Made by a program: the position numbers and the translations under genes. The notes beneath the pieces are model-generated. The model saw nothing but the letters and a program-made list of their open reading frames with translations, was not told the origin of the DNA and made no database searches. From assembly GCA_947579665.1 (NCBI GenBank), contig OX388349.1, positions 71,614,841 to 71,678,840 of the forward strand: a DNA stretch of 64,000 bases, written 5' to 3'. Below, piece by piece: positions 13,346-25,590 of this stretch; the stretch's first letter is position 1; every line of letters begins with the position of its first letter. The DNA comes from Sympetrum striolatum. Its lineage: Eukaryota; Arthropoda; Insecta; Odonata; Libellulidae.

Positions 13346-13541
13346 TTCGAAATAGTACATTTTACGCAAATGAAAGAGATAGATTTAATAGATTTAATAA
13401 ACTTTGAACAGATTAAGTTAAAGCCATTCCTATCTATCTTTCAAAACTTCACCGTATTTTCCGGTGCAGAAAGTTAACAGCGACTCGGTTAATGTTCAAA
13501 TATGAACTGAAAAATGTAAACGAGTCGGTTCTTGAACCGCA

Positions 13542-13543
<2 letters not shown>

Positions 13544-13624
<81 letters not shown>
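13544..13624. repeat. (AT)40 microsatellite
   Basis: An uninterrupted AT dinucleotide run of 81 bases. Immediately upstream, CGGTTC-TT-GAACCG at 13526-13539 forms a 6-bp stem. The run creates the IYIYIY segment of a spurious minus-strand frame. Such uninterrupted runs are highly polymorphic, and the assembled length may be inexact. Confidence 0.98.
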
Positions 13625-13627
<3 letters not shown>

Positions 13628-14920
13628 AAGTAAGGTGATTACAAAGGATGCCTTGAGAGGAGAGACTTAGTAACACAGGCGTTGATATATTGAAGTTTTT
13701 ACACTCATAACTAGGCGCCTTATGATTGTATACAACTCTCTTATTGGTATTTCTTAAAATATGGCACTATAATTAAATTTTCAGCAGATATTTAAACGTG
13801 GTGGATATATATTACTCTTTTATAAGAGGAAATTGTAAAAATGATATGATAATTACTTCTACAACACAGTATAGATGATACAACGAATTAAACAAAATCA
13901 CCCTTCGAGCAAAACAAACAAATAACCTAAGTTTTTATGAATACTATGAAAAAGAAGAAACTTTATAATACAACTTGTACTCACGTTCTACAATATTAAC
14001 GGATAATGCAGAGGAAACACTTACCTAGAAAAAAAAGAAAAAATATCACATTAGATTACAATGCTATTACAAGAAAGAGATATACCATAATGATAAAAAC
14101 ATTAGCACCTCAAAATTTATGAAGGAGCACATACATTTTTTGTAAATTTGCCATATGATACAATGTATGAGCAGATCCCAGAGATCAGTGGAAAGTAACA
14201 TTTGTAACCATTAATTTACAAAGAAAACAAATTTTATATCACACTACGCAGATTTCGTACTTTATTACAAAAATACTGGAGACATTGAGAAATTCGACAA
14301 ACCAGATTTAGGTTATTTAAAACAAGTTTTTTTATTTGAGATAAAGATTTTCAAAAAATTTTATTATTCCAAAATTTTTATTATGGAACTTTTCACAATA
14401 TTTCTCCCCCTTTTCTCAATTTCCATTTCCATTTATAATTGAAAAATAACATATTAGAAGGGTATACAAATAAATAAGAATATAAAAAAAAGAAAGTCAT
14501 TCAAACTAAGCAGTAAATTTCATCAATTTCACCGTAAATCGCTGGTTTCAAAGCGGATTTAAATTACAATGGATATTTTAAGAAAACACACAAACTATAT
14601 TTTCAATCAAAAGAGTTGATACCACAAGTTGGTTGCTTTAATTTGGATTATTTAGAGGAACATAATTTGAGCGTTAGTAAGACAGAAATTCATATTGACA
14701 CGCTTTCCATCATCGTCATCATAATAAAACAAATCATCTTCAATACATCAACGAAAATCTAAAACTATCTTTGCATATCTGTGCAACGACAAAATTTCCC
14801 AATCATGAATAGAGAAACTGACCACAAGGCTTATAAATACTATCAAGTTGATTCCGCATAAACTTCACCGCGCAAATAAGTGAGTATCATTAGATAACAC
14901 TTATCGTTAGTGGAATCACC
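13625..14920. other. A+T-rich DNA, nothing recognised
   Basis: Very A+T-rich, with stop codons in every frame. No gene, RNA or repeat stands out. Confidence 0.65.
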
Positions 14921-14929
14921 CTTAAACTT

Positions 14930-15330
14930 TATCCTTCTTTAACAGCGGCCCGTATTAAAAGGGTTGTCCGTTGTCATGGAGATAAACCAATCAGAACGTT
15001 GAATAGCGAGGGAATCCTTTGAGCCCAGGCAGCGTTTCGCAATATGACCACGGATCCATAGACGTGGTCCCCTAATCATGTGCTCGGGCATGATTTAAAA
15101 ATGTAAGAGAGGCTGTGATCCACGGAAAACGGAGCTACAATACCACAGGACTCGCGGACCATTCACAGCAGAGATGAGATGATTTATGTATCTTTGCGCT
15201 GCCTTCTATTAGCATATGGAACGCGTAATGCGTAACACGAATTCATCTTTGATAAGGGCAGACGAGCCTCCGCCATTGATAAAGGAAAAGCATTCTGATT
15301 GAATAGCAAATTCACAAACGCGGAAACGCA
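14930..15330. promoter_or_regulatory. Candidate non-coding regulatory block with adjacent hairpins
   Basis: G+C content rises but no frame stays open. Two neighbouring hairpins are visible: a 7-bp stem GACCACG/CGTGGTC (15046-15052 with 15063-15069), and a 6-bp stem ATCATG/CATGAT (15075-15080 with 15089-15094). CTTTGAT-type sites, similar to TCF binding cores, occur near 15247. The structure and lack of coding suggest a conserved element, but this is inference. Confidence 0.22.
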
Positions 15331-18300
15331 AATGAGAAACTTTCTCGTACTCTTTACTTCGTGATTTTTTGATTTTAAAGGTACATACAGCGAGATTTAT
15401 TTAGAACTAAAAAAAGGTCTGCTGAATTATAAATGGCTGAACATAATTACTGGAATTGTAATTATTTTTCATTACTTTGAATCACAAATTTAATCGGATC
15501 ATCCGCCCATTTACGTCATGGGGTAAATAAAATTCTATAACTAGCAATACATAGTATTTCCTCAATTTTAGGTAAAACGAAGAGTTTCAAGTATACTAAC
15601 TTCATGAAAGAAGAGCAAGCAATTGGACAAGTATGGAACAAAAGAGATAAATATTCTACCGTACAGTTTCAAATCTAATACAAAATAATAATGTAAACGT
15701 GCAAAATTAACCAGAGATAAAAGGAGCTATCGCCAAACAAAATTCAAATGTCATTCGCAGAGAAAGAAACTATACTAAAAATATCAGGGTTTTTAAAACA
15801 GAGCATATTAGTTTTAAACCTATAAAAATTTTTAAAGAAAAATATAAATCCTACGTAATTATGAACGTAAATTATTTAAATGAGCCATGTGACCTAATCT
15901 TTCCGTGTACAATAGTAGTCAGTTTTAACATAAAGACTCCATAATTCGGGCCATACATTTAAGTGACGCTGATTATGGTGATTAGAAAACGATACCAAAA
16001 TAAACGCTCCTTCAAAGTAGCATCATCATCAAAAAAGTGGCCTTGCAAAGATGAAAAGACTTAAATGGGGTTAAAGTTAAGCCGAAAACTCATTCACACA
16101 AAACAAAGCATAAAAAGGTTGCCTTGTTAAACTTTCCATTGCATCATATAGTAACATTAAAGAAGACCATGTTGAAAAAATCAGAGCTCCTCAAAAATGC
16201 ATGAGGCATAATAGCAACTATTATACGTCTCTGTAAAACAGAAAAGCAAGAGCCTAGTAAAACTCCTTTCTCCTGCTAAAAAGCAACATGACTTCATTCA
16301 TAATCTGAGCACCTATTGAGGAATACAAAGAACTACGATCCGACAGGAAAAACGAGCCTTGAATTTTCAAAAGATATGAAAGGACTTCGTAAAATAAAAA
16401 TTCCTTCTACAAAGCATAAAATAGTAACATACATGTTAAGGGTAAAAGGAAACAACGCGTTGCTTAGTTTTTCCTAGCATAAGCATTCCAAAAAAGACTT
16501 TGTTCACATCTATAATAATTTTCAATGAAAATGAAAGAAATAGTGTTGTGTTTAGCATTATAGTGCGCCTTAAAGCGTATAACGACACTGCAGCAATTTA
16601 ATGGAGCCTAACTATTAGCAAACAAATGGATTTTTGTAATTCTTAAGAAATCAAATATAAGTTCCATGCGTCATTACAATCCTGTAAGTTAACACTGCCA
16701 GTTTCCGCGGTGGAGCATTTTTACCTGGGCATAACATGTGAAACAGGTTGATTCCGCAAATTATAGTGAAAACAATCAACCATGCATTTCAAACTGAAGG
16801 CTACTTAAAAATGACTGAATTCATAGAGAAATTTTACTAATGCGATTCAAGCGAAGCTTCAATACTAAAATATTTCTTTAGACGCGTAATGTATCTGTAG
16901 TACCAAAATTTCAGTTCTCCGTATTTCGCTTATTAAAGTTGAAAGGCCATGTTTTATCGGAGTTCATAGTCTCTTGACAGACATAATTCGGCGAATTTGC
17001 GATGAAAGAGGAACTGAGAATTTAATCTATTACGTACGTGAATATATAAATAAATGAACGATACATAAAAGTTCTCTAATAGTACTTACAAAGTGAACAG
17101 TTAGTAGCGCTTAAAATTGCCAAGGCCATATTTTTAGACGCCAACGTTTCCGCAGAAATATCCCTCTAAACTTAATTTAAAAATATTCCAATTACGCAGC
17201 TTAAGCGACAGAATTTTACGACATAAAAATAGAAAATTTATTCACTTGATCTCCAAACAAGCAAAGAAAAACAAACATTTCCAGATATTATAGAATTAAT
17301 TGTCAAAAAGCATCAACCTGTCCACGAAAAGAGGAGAGGTACCATTACCTAAATTAATAACCCTAGATCATACATAAAAGAAGAGAGTACGTGGAAGGGA
17401 AATAACATAGTAGTCGAAAAACAAGAGACACGACTATTTCGAATCAAAGCACGAATAGAGACACAGTAACGAAGCGAAAACACTGGAATATAAGCTCTAG
17501 CTCGCGGATGCATAAATGATGTTCTGAAACGGCATCCTCCTTCAATAAATAGCACTCACAAAACCAAGGAAATGAATCACGGAAAACAGAACGACTAACC
17601 GTCGCTTGGTAGCTAACATTAGTAAAGCGGCCATTGAAACTGTGATTCACTGAGCGGGATGAAATACTGCTTCCTATTCGCGAAACATATTTCAAATTTA
17701 CTCGTAAGTTCAACTTTGATTTTTGGATAAGCTGGCTTACTACAAAGTTTCTCATAGCAGCCGTAAAAATGAAAATTGGGTCATTTTAATCACTACGCGA
17801 TATTTAACGCCTAACGAGCATCAAAGATAGAAATACAATTTATGAATTTACGAAATGGAATTTATCAGGCACAATCGCACAAAATTTTCGCCCATAAAGT
17901 CATCAATCCAAAGGTCAGTTTGAATATTTTATCCTCTACAAATAGTTACCAAAATTCCAGAACTGAGAATGAGATTTTACACGATAAGATGAGGAGTGAG
18001 GTATATTTATCTTTAGTTTTCCCATACAATTCTGTGAGCTGCTGAAGACCTACACCATTGATTAGGTTACTTGTTAATTTCTCTGAAGATCGAACAACTA
18101 AATAAATGGTAACTTTAAGCATTAGTAGTAACCAACAATACCAGAGTTCACAAACATGAACGACATGATAAGTAAGGTTAATTAAATGTTCACAACGTAT
18201 ATTTTAATTATATGGGTTTGAAAAAATTAAAAAGAGAAATTTAAACAAATATTTTTGATTAATTATAACACACCTTCGTAAAACTAATACATTAGTGACC

Positions 18301-18520
18301 GCAGTGGAATAAACATATATAATTTAATGACAGTACCAATCGTCTTGTAAATTTAATTTTTAATCTTGGCCTTTTAATGCTCTTGTTTTAAATTATTCTG
18401 TTTTTATTGCTCTTCATTTTATTTATTTTAGCACTCAATGATAATCGACAATATGACGGCCAGCAGATCAACAAATGAGTAAGTTAATATATTGTACGTT
18501 CCTATCGCCCTTATCACCGG
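15331..18520. other. A+T-rich DNA with a slightly mixed patch at about 17340-17760
   Basis: Minus-strand frames at 17349-17555 and 17444-17755 (68 and 103 codons) overlap each other in different phases and carry no recognisable domain. The rest is A+T-rich and empty. Confidence 0.6.
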
Positions 18521-19045
18521 TATTTCATTTCACAATGGGTTTTAAACATAAAATCCCCAAAAATTTCGACAACGTTGCCCGTACAGGATGAAATCCCCGG
18601 AAACACACACCGCAGAGAGCAACTTTTATTTCCGACCAACTCGACGGAAACATCCATCCTTGGGCCTCGAACAATCGTTGCAAAGAGAGCAAGAGAGCGA
18701 AGAAATAACGCTGGGGATCAATTTTATCGCCGCCCTCCGCATGCTCTTAATAGAATACGTATCACTGCGCAACCAACAGCCGAGCACTCTAATCGGGAAA
18801 TGATCGTTGAAACTGAGGGCAATTCCCACGTCGGATTACTCGAATAAGTACGACCAGTGCGGATTATGCGTCGATCTCCGGGACCAACATGCAGGGGCAT
18901 TAGGGACACCGAGAGAGAGAGAGACGATGCAAATTCTTTGGTTTTTGGACGCCGTGCGCACAATCCGGAAAGGAGCTTCCGGCTAGTAAGCCTCCGCGGT
19001 GGATTTCATCCCGTTGCCATGGTTTCGCCCCGCATAACTGTATGA
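18521..19045. other. CpG-containing island
   Basis: Several CpG sites and five mutually overlapping frames of 62-90 codons on both strands show that openness comes from composition. A short GA run (18911-18923) and a sequence similar to half an RFX X-box, GTTGCCATGG at 19013-19022, are present. No protein family is recognisable. Confidence 0.45.
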
Positions 19046-19050
19046 CATAA

Positions 19051-19085
19051 GTCCAAATAAAAAAAAGTCCAAATAAAAAAAAAAA
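19051..19085 (+). repeat. Two-unit A-rich tandem repeat
   Basis: GTCCAAAT followed by an A-run occurs twice in a row, at 19051-19066 and 19067-19085. An A-run duplicated together with its neighbour suggests replication slippage, or the A-tail of an old retroposed sequence. I see no body for the latter upstream. Confidence 0.8.
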
Positions 19086-20195
19086 CTACTTCGATAAAAA
19101 GGGCACATGCGGTTAGCGCATTGACTGAACTCCTGAGCGAAAGTTTGGGAAAATTTTCAGTGGGAAGCGCTCTCTGCGAAATACCACCTCTGTTTTGATG
19201 AACTCGTTCGAAGGCTTACGTTTGCTCCATCTTCTTTCAGTCTGAATTAACTCTGGTAAAGATATCCCGAAAGAATATTATAGTCAATCGAGGTTCTTTA
19301 TCGGATACCTACGGAATTTCGAATGGATACAAATATCGCGATGTTGCTAATTCACAATGATATTTTCCTTTACAATTTACAAGTAATCCTGGATCGTATT
19401 TTTTCGAAGGAAAGTGATCTTAACCAAAGCTTGACGTGATTTTGAATAAGAGAAAAGTTGCCCAACGAGCTAAAATTATATTCGAGAAATAGATATGGTC
19501 TTTTAGTTTCAATTATTACAATTTTGTAATAAACAGATAAATTGGAACCTTTAAAAATACAATTTGCATTATACATACTGTAGAAAACATCAGATAGATT
19601 ACACATAATTTATGTAACCTCTCGTCACAGAAAAGTAGAAAAATCGCCCAAACAAATTGCAATGACATAAGGCAGAATTCGTAAGCTGAATAAATGCTTA
19701 GAATATTCTCTGAAATATTCTGGAATTACCACAAAGTGGTAACAATAAAGCAAAGCGTAACGACAGACCGTTTCAGAGACATTAGGAATTTTAGAAAACA
19801 AAGTATAATAAAATATGTTTTTAATTCTTGACGCAATAAGTGGCTAAATGCTATATTATTTACGTGGGAAACAGTTCTATCAAATATTTTACGATAAAAT
19901 TTAAAAGAACACCAACCACGGTTTAGATTTCTTTTTCATTGTAGGCAAGGATCTCCAGAGCTCGAATAATGGACATAGTAATGGATACTTCCCTCGTTTC
20001 TGATATATTTTCATTCCTAATTTGAAACCCCAAATATATTTTACACAAGTGAATATTAATTTATTAGCCATAAATTAGAAGTAGGGAACAGAATTGTTTA
20101 CAAAAAAAGAAACTTGACTAATCCACTACAACACTGCATACCCCGTTGTATTTTTTGCACAAGGATTTCGAAAGACACTATCATAGTCAGCAATG
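19086..20195. other. A+T-rich DNA, nothing recognised
   Basis: No plausible frame, RNA or mobile element. The 78-codon minus-strand frame at 19370-19606 has no family features. Confidence 0.6.
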
Positions 20196-20790
20196 GCACT
20201 TAAATTAGACAAGTAAGTCAAAAGATTGAAGAGCATTGACAAGGCTTGATGTCAGAGAGCTACGAGGATATTTTCGCATCACCGTAGAGCATACATCCAG
20301 AGAATGGCACATATTCGCATTTCCATTCAGCTCGCGCTGTAAGCATCTCTGCACAAAACGCAGTCCCCGCCATAAATCCACATTTCCTCGCTCCTCATGA
20401 ATTCTAGATACATTCCTTTTGATCTCCAAGACCTCGATTCCGAGCAAAAAGAATCCTATTGCGTCGAAATTAGCATTTTAAAACGCCCCATCTACCTTTG
20501 CGCCGGGAGCGAGGACTTGCAAGAAAGAACCATTCATTCTGTGGCATTATAAACAGAAAGGGAGCGCTAGATAGATTCTGGGGGAAGCGAAAGAGATAGC
20601 AGAGGTAAAAGGAGTTTAAAGGCGCGCTCTCTGCCTACAAAGACTGGGGAAAACGGGCGTCGAACCGGAAGAGAAACGACGACCGAAATTCCGTCACTTT
20701 TCCGGATTGAGGACCGAACCCGAGATAAAAAATAAACTTTTTGAACCCGAACCGAGAGACCGTAAACCGTTGTTTATTCATTAACAAAAT
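20196..20790. other. CpG-rich, purine-biased island
   Basis: A high density of CpG and G/A-rich runs between about 20460 and 20760, in contrast to the flanks. No credible open frame crosses it. In a genome with germline methylation, a CpG-retaining patch can mark an unmethylated regulatory region. Methylation status is unknown here. Confidence 0.4.
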
Positions 20791-21480
20791 TCCGATCCAT
20801 AACAATACCATTTTAAGTAAGAGTAAATAGATGGAGCTATAACAAAAGTTTCAGCGACTTGTAAGCAACTAAAATTCATGTTCTACATTCAAATTTATAT
20901 GATCCAATACTTTGTTCTTGTTACCATATCCTGAGGAATGGACTATTTTCATTTCGCCATTTGGTACAGCATAGATAAAAATATATGCTTCGTTTATTTT
21001 GTCACAGTGTTGTTCATGGCTATGTTGACGTGAAAGCTGCAGAAGTATGAGTGACGCAAAATAGTGGCATAAAGTAATATCAAGGAATTGCGTTAAAAAG
21101 TGTTACTCATAGAATCACTTTGATTCACTAACGTCATCGTGTCATTGAATAATTGTGTTTCACTTACATGGGCATCTTCCACTTATAGAATCCTAGTTTG
21201 ACAAGGAAAGAATAGGAAAACTACCTCACTCCTCATCTTGCCTAGTAAGCATACTAATTCCTCCACAACAGCTCTCGTTATCAAATGTTATAGGAGGTGA
21301 GGTACTAACTGGACTTCGTGCTAAATAGCTTACAATTATACATTTTGATGATAATTTTATTTCTTAAATTAGATTGTAAGATTTAATCTTGTTAAACTAA
21401 AAGTACCGATAAATCAATAACTCTCGGAAATACATAACACTGTAATGGCCAAGGCAATAAAACTGGTCCGATCGGTTAGG
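20791..21480. other. A+T-rich DNA, nothing recognised
   Basis: I see no gene or repeat in this stretch. Confidence 0.6.
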
Positions 21481-21990
21481 GAAGGAGCAAATTAGGTTTC
21501 CTAATTGAAGCGAAAATCGCACAATACAGCGGTTCGATGTCCTGATTTAAAGGCGCACACGTGGGTTGAGGAACAGAGGACGGTAAAAATAGGGGTCAGG
21601 AAGAAGACCCTTTCCAGCACAAAGGGAGGCATTTTTCGCTCCTGAAAGACGGCAAAGAAAAGGACCAAGGCCACTCCTCCGAGAATCGCCATTGACTGCA
21701 ACAAAAGGGAAGCAAAGGAGAAAGAAGATGCAGCGAGAGGGGCGCCACCGGATTTCTGTGCGGAGAGATCTGGAACTGGAGCCAACATTTCTGGCGCGCC
21801 ATACGTGAGGGCCCTGCTAAACTAGAATGAGTCCGAAGGAATCCTCGGACGTCCGGAAGAGAATAAGGGGAGATTTCTCCGCTTCCAAGACTTTTCCGTT
21901 ATTATATTTCCGCCTGAATTTCATACACACACCTCTACTCCTAGAACCTCCTCACGAAACCGAGAAGTGCATATCGGAGAACGCTATATC
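21481..21990. other. Mixed-composition island, purine-rich on the plus strand
   Basis: Minus-strand frames of 95 and 68 codons overlap in different phases. Their translations are L/S/F-rich, as expected from the complement of a purine-rich strand. Unassigned. Confidence 0.45.
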
Positions 21991-24160
21991 ATCCAGAAAA
22001 TTTTAATTTTAACTAGAAACATTCGACAAAATACTAAAATACTATTTTACATAAAAAAGGTCATATAAATAAAATTCTATTCTAAATGAAAAGTAGTAAG
22101 GAAATCTACATGAAATGTCAAGGCGGTTACAAGGGTCAAAAATATCCAAGACGAGAGTATAAAACCTCAAAATAATCCAATAGACCTAGAACGAACTTCC
22201 ACGGGGGGCAATGCAAGTCCAATACGCATGTACTCAGGTACATTTTGGTAACCATGACGCATTTCTCCAAAGCTACTAAAACACTTTACTGCCAAATAAA
22301 TATTTAAATTTGGGATATCTTCAAAAATGAAAAAATTATTTATTTGATAAATATTACGCATGAAATCACGCAAGAAAAGTAATGTTACTACGGGCCTGAC
22401 TGGAGTAAATGAATTGTAGTTTCTTAAGTAAAGAGACTTCCAAAACAATTTATAATGAGTAATATTTTGGTTTAATTTAAAATTAATATTAAAATCGAAT
22501 TCATAACATTTTCGTTTTTGAAAAAGAGCCAGATTACCAAACAGTCAGTTGAATATGAAGAAAGAGCATAGTCAAAGTCCCTTTAAAATTCCCTCATAAC
22601 AATTAATTTTTATCTCAGAAGAATAATTAGACAAAATGATATTTAAACATCTTCATATGCTCTGCACACGCAGAAAAGGCATAATTTATTCATGTCCCTT
22701 CGAGTGAATGAATTGCCTAGATTCCTTTATCGGTTAAACTAAAGAAAACATGAATGAATGCGGGGAATACGAAAACTAAGGACCTACTTTTACGAATCTA
22801 CATTTCTTTTTCATCAATTTAAATAGCCGACCGCTTCACAAGGCACAATGACTACGGTGACGCAACCCTATAGTTCAGTAAGCATGAATTCCCAAATCTC
22901 GAACAGATGATCTATTTACCTACTTCTACTCCGCCAAGAGTAACCCTGAGGAAGTTTCCAGAGGCTTCTCGCACCCTCCAAAACACAGATATCGAGAGCT
23001 CGCCTACAGCCATAAGCACGAACACAGATAACGTCACATTTCGACCAAACAAGGTCTTCGTCTGGAGCGAAATAGGATGCTGCATACGATACAGAAGGGA
23101 GGAGATGAAACGGAAGTGGCATGAAGAAGGCCAGGTGGACTGCAGGGACTGTAGAGGAAGAAATTGTCAGAGTTTTCTCCTTCCCACATGCACACGTAAA
23201 ACCCCTGAAGCAGTTGACCTCATTTGTCGCACCCTTGGCCTTTTATATTTGGCCGGGACACAAAAATAACGCTCTTTTGACTTTTAGCGTTCACAGTGGC
23301 TCTAAATGCCAGAGATATTTTTATTTGAGATGGAAAAAAGTCTCGTTTGTCACACGGGGGGAGAGAAACGGGGATTTATCGGAGTGGCGTCATTTTAGAT
23401 GCAGAAGTATGCAAAAAGTGACCTAACTTTGCGCTCTTAATACAGAAGTACATGCTGTTATTTTATTTTTTCGGATAATACTCGAGGTTAAAGATGACAC
23501 AATTCCCTTTACTGTGAAGTTAAGGAGCAAATGATTTCTGCTCTTATTTTTTGCAAAAATCGGAGCTGCGAGCTATTTACTTTCACCATCTTACCCTCTG
23601 ACTTTCAACGATCCGCTGCTGCGATCAAAATCCCTCTTATATTCACACGTCGCAAGATAATTACTACCGTAGAAAAGGGTCTAAATGAGAAAAAAATATG
23701 ATCGAACTGTAAAAGAATGTATTGATATTATTTTTATCAAAGAATGTGGCTACAGCTCGATTTCGAATTTACTTTATTTGACCGGAGACGCATAAAAGAA
23801 AGTAAAACCCCAAAGGCTAAAAAATATCAAAAAGGCTATCTCTGAGAGTAAATTTGAATCTGTTGGATGTTAGATGAATTGTTGAAAGCAGTAAAAAACG
23901 CATCTAACTTTGACGATGAAAGATGAATAAAAAGAACTCGATGATAATTTTCACGACCCGGCTGTAAACGTCCGTACTCATCACCCAAGCGTCGAAACAG
24001 GGATCGAGAATACATACCGAATTACGGATTTAAATTTTTGTTTTATTACCATCAGAATTATAATTACAAAATTTTAATGGAAACAGGCCCTAATTATGCC
24101 AATTTTAATAATTATTTGCATAGATAGAGACATACACATTGCCAAACCAGAAAATTTCGA
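21991..24160. other. A+T-rich DNA with a mixed patch at about 22850-23420
   Basis: Frames of 120 codons (22907-23269) and 101 codons (23121-23426) on the plus strand overlap in different phases, and a third lies antisense. None shows a domain, signal peptide or repeat I recognise, and codon use is not coherent over a long span. The remainder is A+T-rich and empty. Confidence 0.5.
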
Positions 24161-24162
24161 TT

Positions 24163-24229
24163 AGCCACGACTTGAACCCGGGAGACGTTGGGTTTGGAAC
24201 GCGCACACCAATCTACCACAGCAGCCAAT
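24163..24229 (-). repeat. tRNA-derived SINE-like head, minus strand
   Basis: Read on the minus strand, the segment starts TGGCTGCTGTGG (24227 down to 24216), which resembles a pol III A box. About 35-40 bases later comes GGTTCAAGTCG (24178 down to 24168), a B-box match. Spacing is tRNA-like, but the arms do not form a full cloverleaf and no CCA-compatible acceptor is evident. A tRNA pseudogene or SINE head is the best reading. The downstream body is A+T-rich and not identifiable. Confidence 0.5.
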
Positions 24230-24775
24230 CATCATTGTTATTATCATGAATTTACGAATCATGAAGCGCTATCGCAAAACTGAGTCCAAAATATAGGACT
24301 ACATAGCTAACCATTTTAAAGGAGTTTCGTAATCATGGAATGAGATACGAGTCTGGCGAGGTAATGATCAATTTCTGACTAAAATATTCAATTTCAAAAT
24401 TAAAATTTTCGATCGCAACTTTTATAGGCCGTTTGACCTCCTGACTAATCAATATTTCTCCATTATTTATTAATCGTTAACGTGTAAAACTTCGACTAAA
24501 TTACATCCATCTCTTTTTACCTGTATTCCAACAAATGGCCATTATGAGAGTGCTTTAATCATGACGACATGTTTTGTTCAATAGGCAATTATAACCAAAC
24601 ATCGATTTCACGTAATACATTGAAAAAATTATTGTCAATTTCAGCTACTTATTAGGTCCAAGGATACAAAGAAAAAACCCATGCAAAAATATTATATTTA
24701 AGATCAAAATATTAAGCCTATCAAATGAAACGAAATGGAAGTACTCGAAAGAAATGTCTTCCGCTCATAACTTAT

Positions 24776-24802
24776 AACATAACATAGCATAACATAGCAT
24801 AA
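24776..24802 (+). repeat. AACATAGCAT short tandem repeat
   Basis: A perfect 10-bp unit, AACATAGCAT, occurs twice at 24781-24800, with partial units on both sides. A slippage-type repeat. Confidence 0.85.
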
Positions 24803-25544
24803 TCGAGTCATAAGACAGTTCTTAAAGAACATTTGACTCGGATTGATCTTGTAGAACTCAAAAAAAAATATTCCCAATAATCTTTCTTGATAAATACAAG
24901 CGGTACAAATACCGTGTAGATTTACATAATCCTTATGAATTCGTTTCCAGTAAAAACATATAACTAGGACATACCCATTAGTAGAAATTTCGTAGTAATA
25001 GTAACTGCTAAAACATAATAGATAAGGATAAAAGTTAATATATGGCAGAATACAACCAGAAAAACAATTCTGTTGCGCAAAAACTCTGCTTCGAAGATAT
25101 AGAAAAAACGCACTGAACTATTCAAGAGCAAAAAATAACAAATATGAAGAAACAGCAGTACTTCACAGCACACTATAATTTGTCCGTATTCCCACCGTAG
25201 TATGGAAGAAATCTCTTTGGAAAACACTGAGCTACGGTTGAGCAATTTCTGGAATAGAAGAAATAAGTTCCAAAGGAAGCAAATTGATGTTCCAGAAGGG
25301 AAGTAGAAAAATAGTTCATCGGTGCGGAAAAAGACGAGCGTAAAAAGTAACGAATACACTTCTCTCTTCTATGAAGAGAAACAGGTTCGGTATAAAACAG
25401 GGACTCCTAGGCCATGAATTGATTAGGGGACGTTTATGGAGGCCAAAGCATCCATTAAATTACATTCGGAAAGACCCTTGAGATGCAAAGAAGACCGCAA
25501 TGTGTTAATTAGAAACTAGGAAAATATTTCTGCCGCCAAATAAG

Positions 25545-25590
25545 TTGAAAATATATAGATTATATTATATTATTGAAAATATATAGATTA
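25545..25590 (+). repeat. 18-bp direct repeat
   Basis: TTGAAAATATATAGATTA is present at 25545-25562 and again, exactly, at 25573-25590, separated by 10 A+T bases. Probably a local duplication. Confidence 0.85.

Noticed and set aside
19013..19026. RFX X-box-like sequences here and near 3977, 14970, 60314 and 60467
   Set aside because: They fit the loose X-box consensus with one or two mismatches. By my estimate dozens of such near-matches are expected by chance in 128 kb of strand.
22907..23269. 120-codon plus-strand frame
   Set aside because: Overlaps other frames in two more phases, with no family similarity and no splice context that I can support.
24964..25359. 131-codon hydrophobic minus-strand frame that could pass for a multi-pass receptor exon
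   Set aside because: F/L/I/Y-rich strings arise by default from A/G-rich complements. There is no conserved receptor motif and no neighbouring exon is visible.
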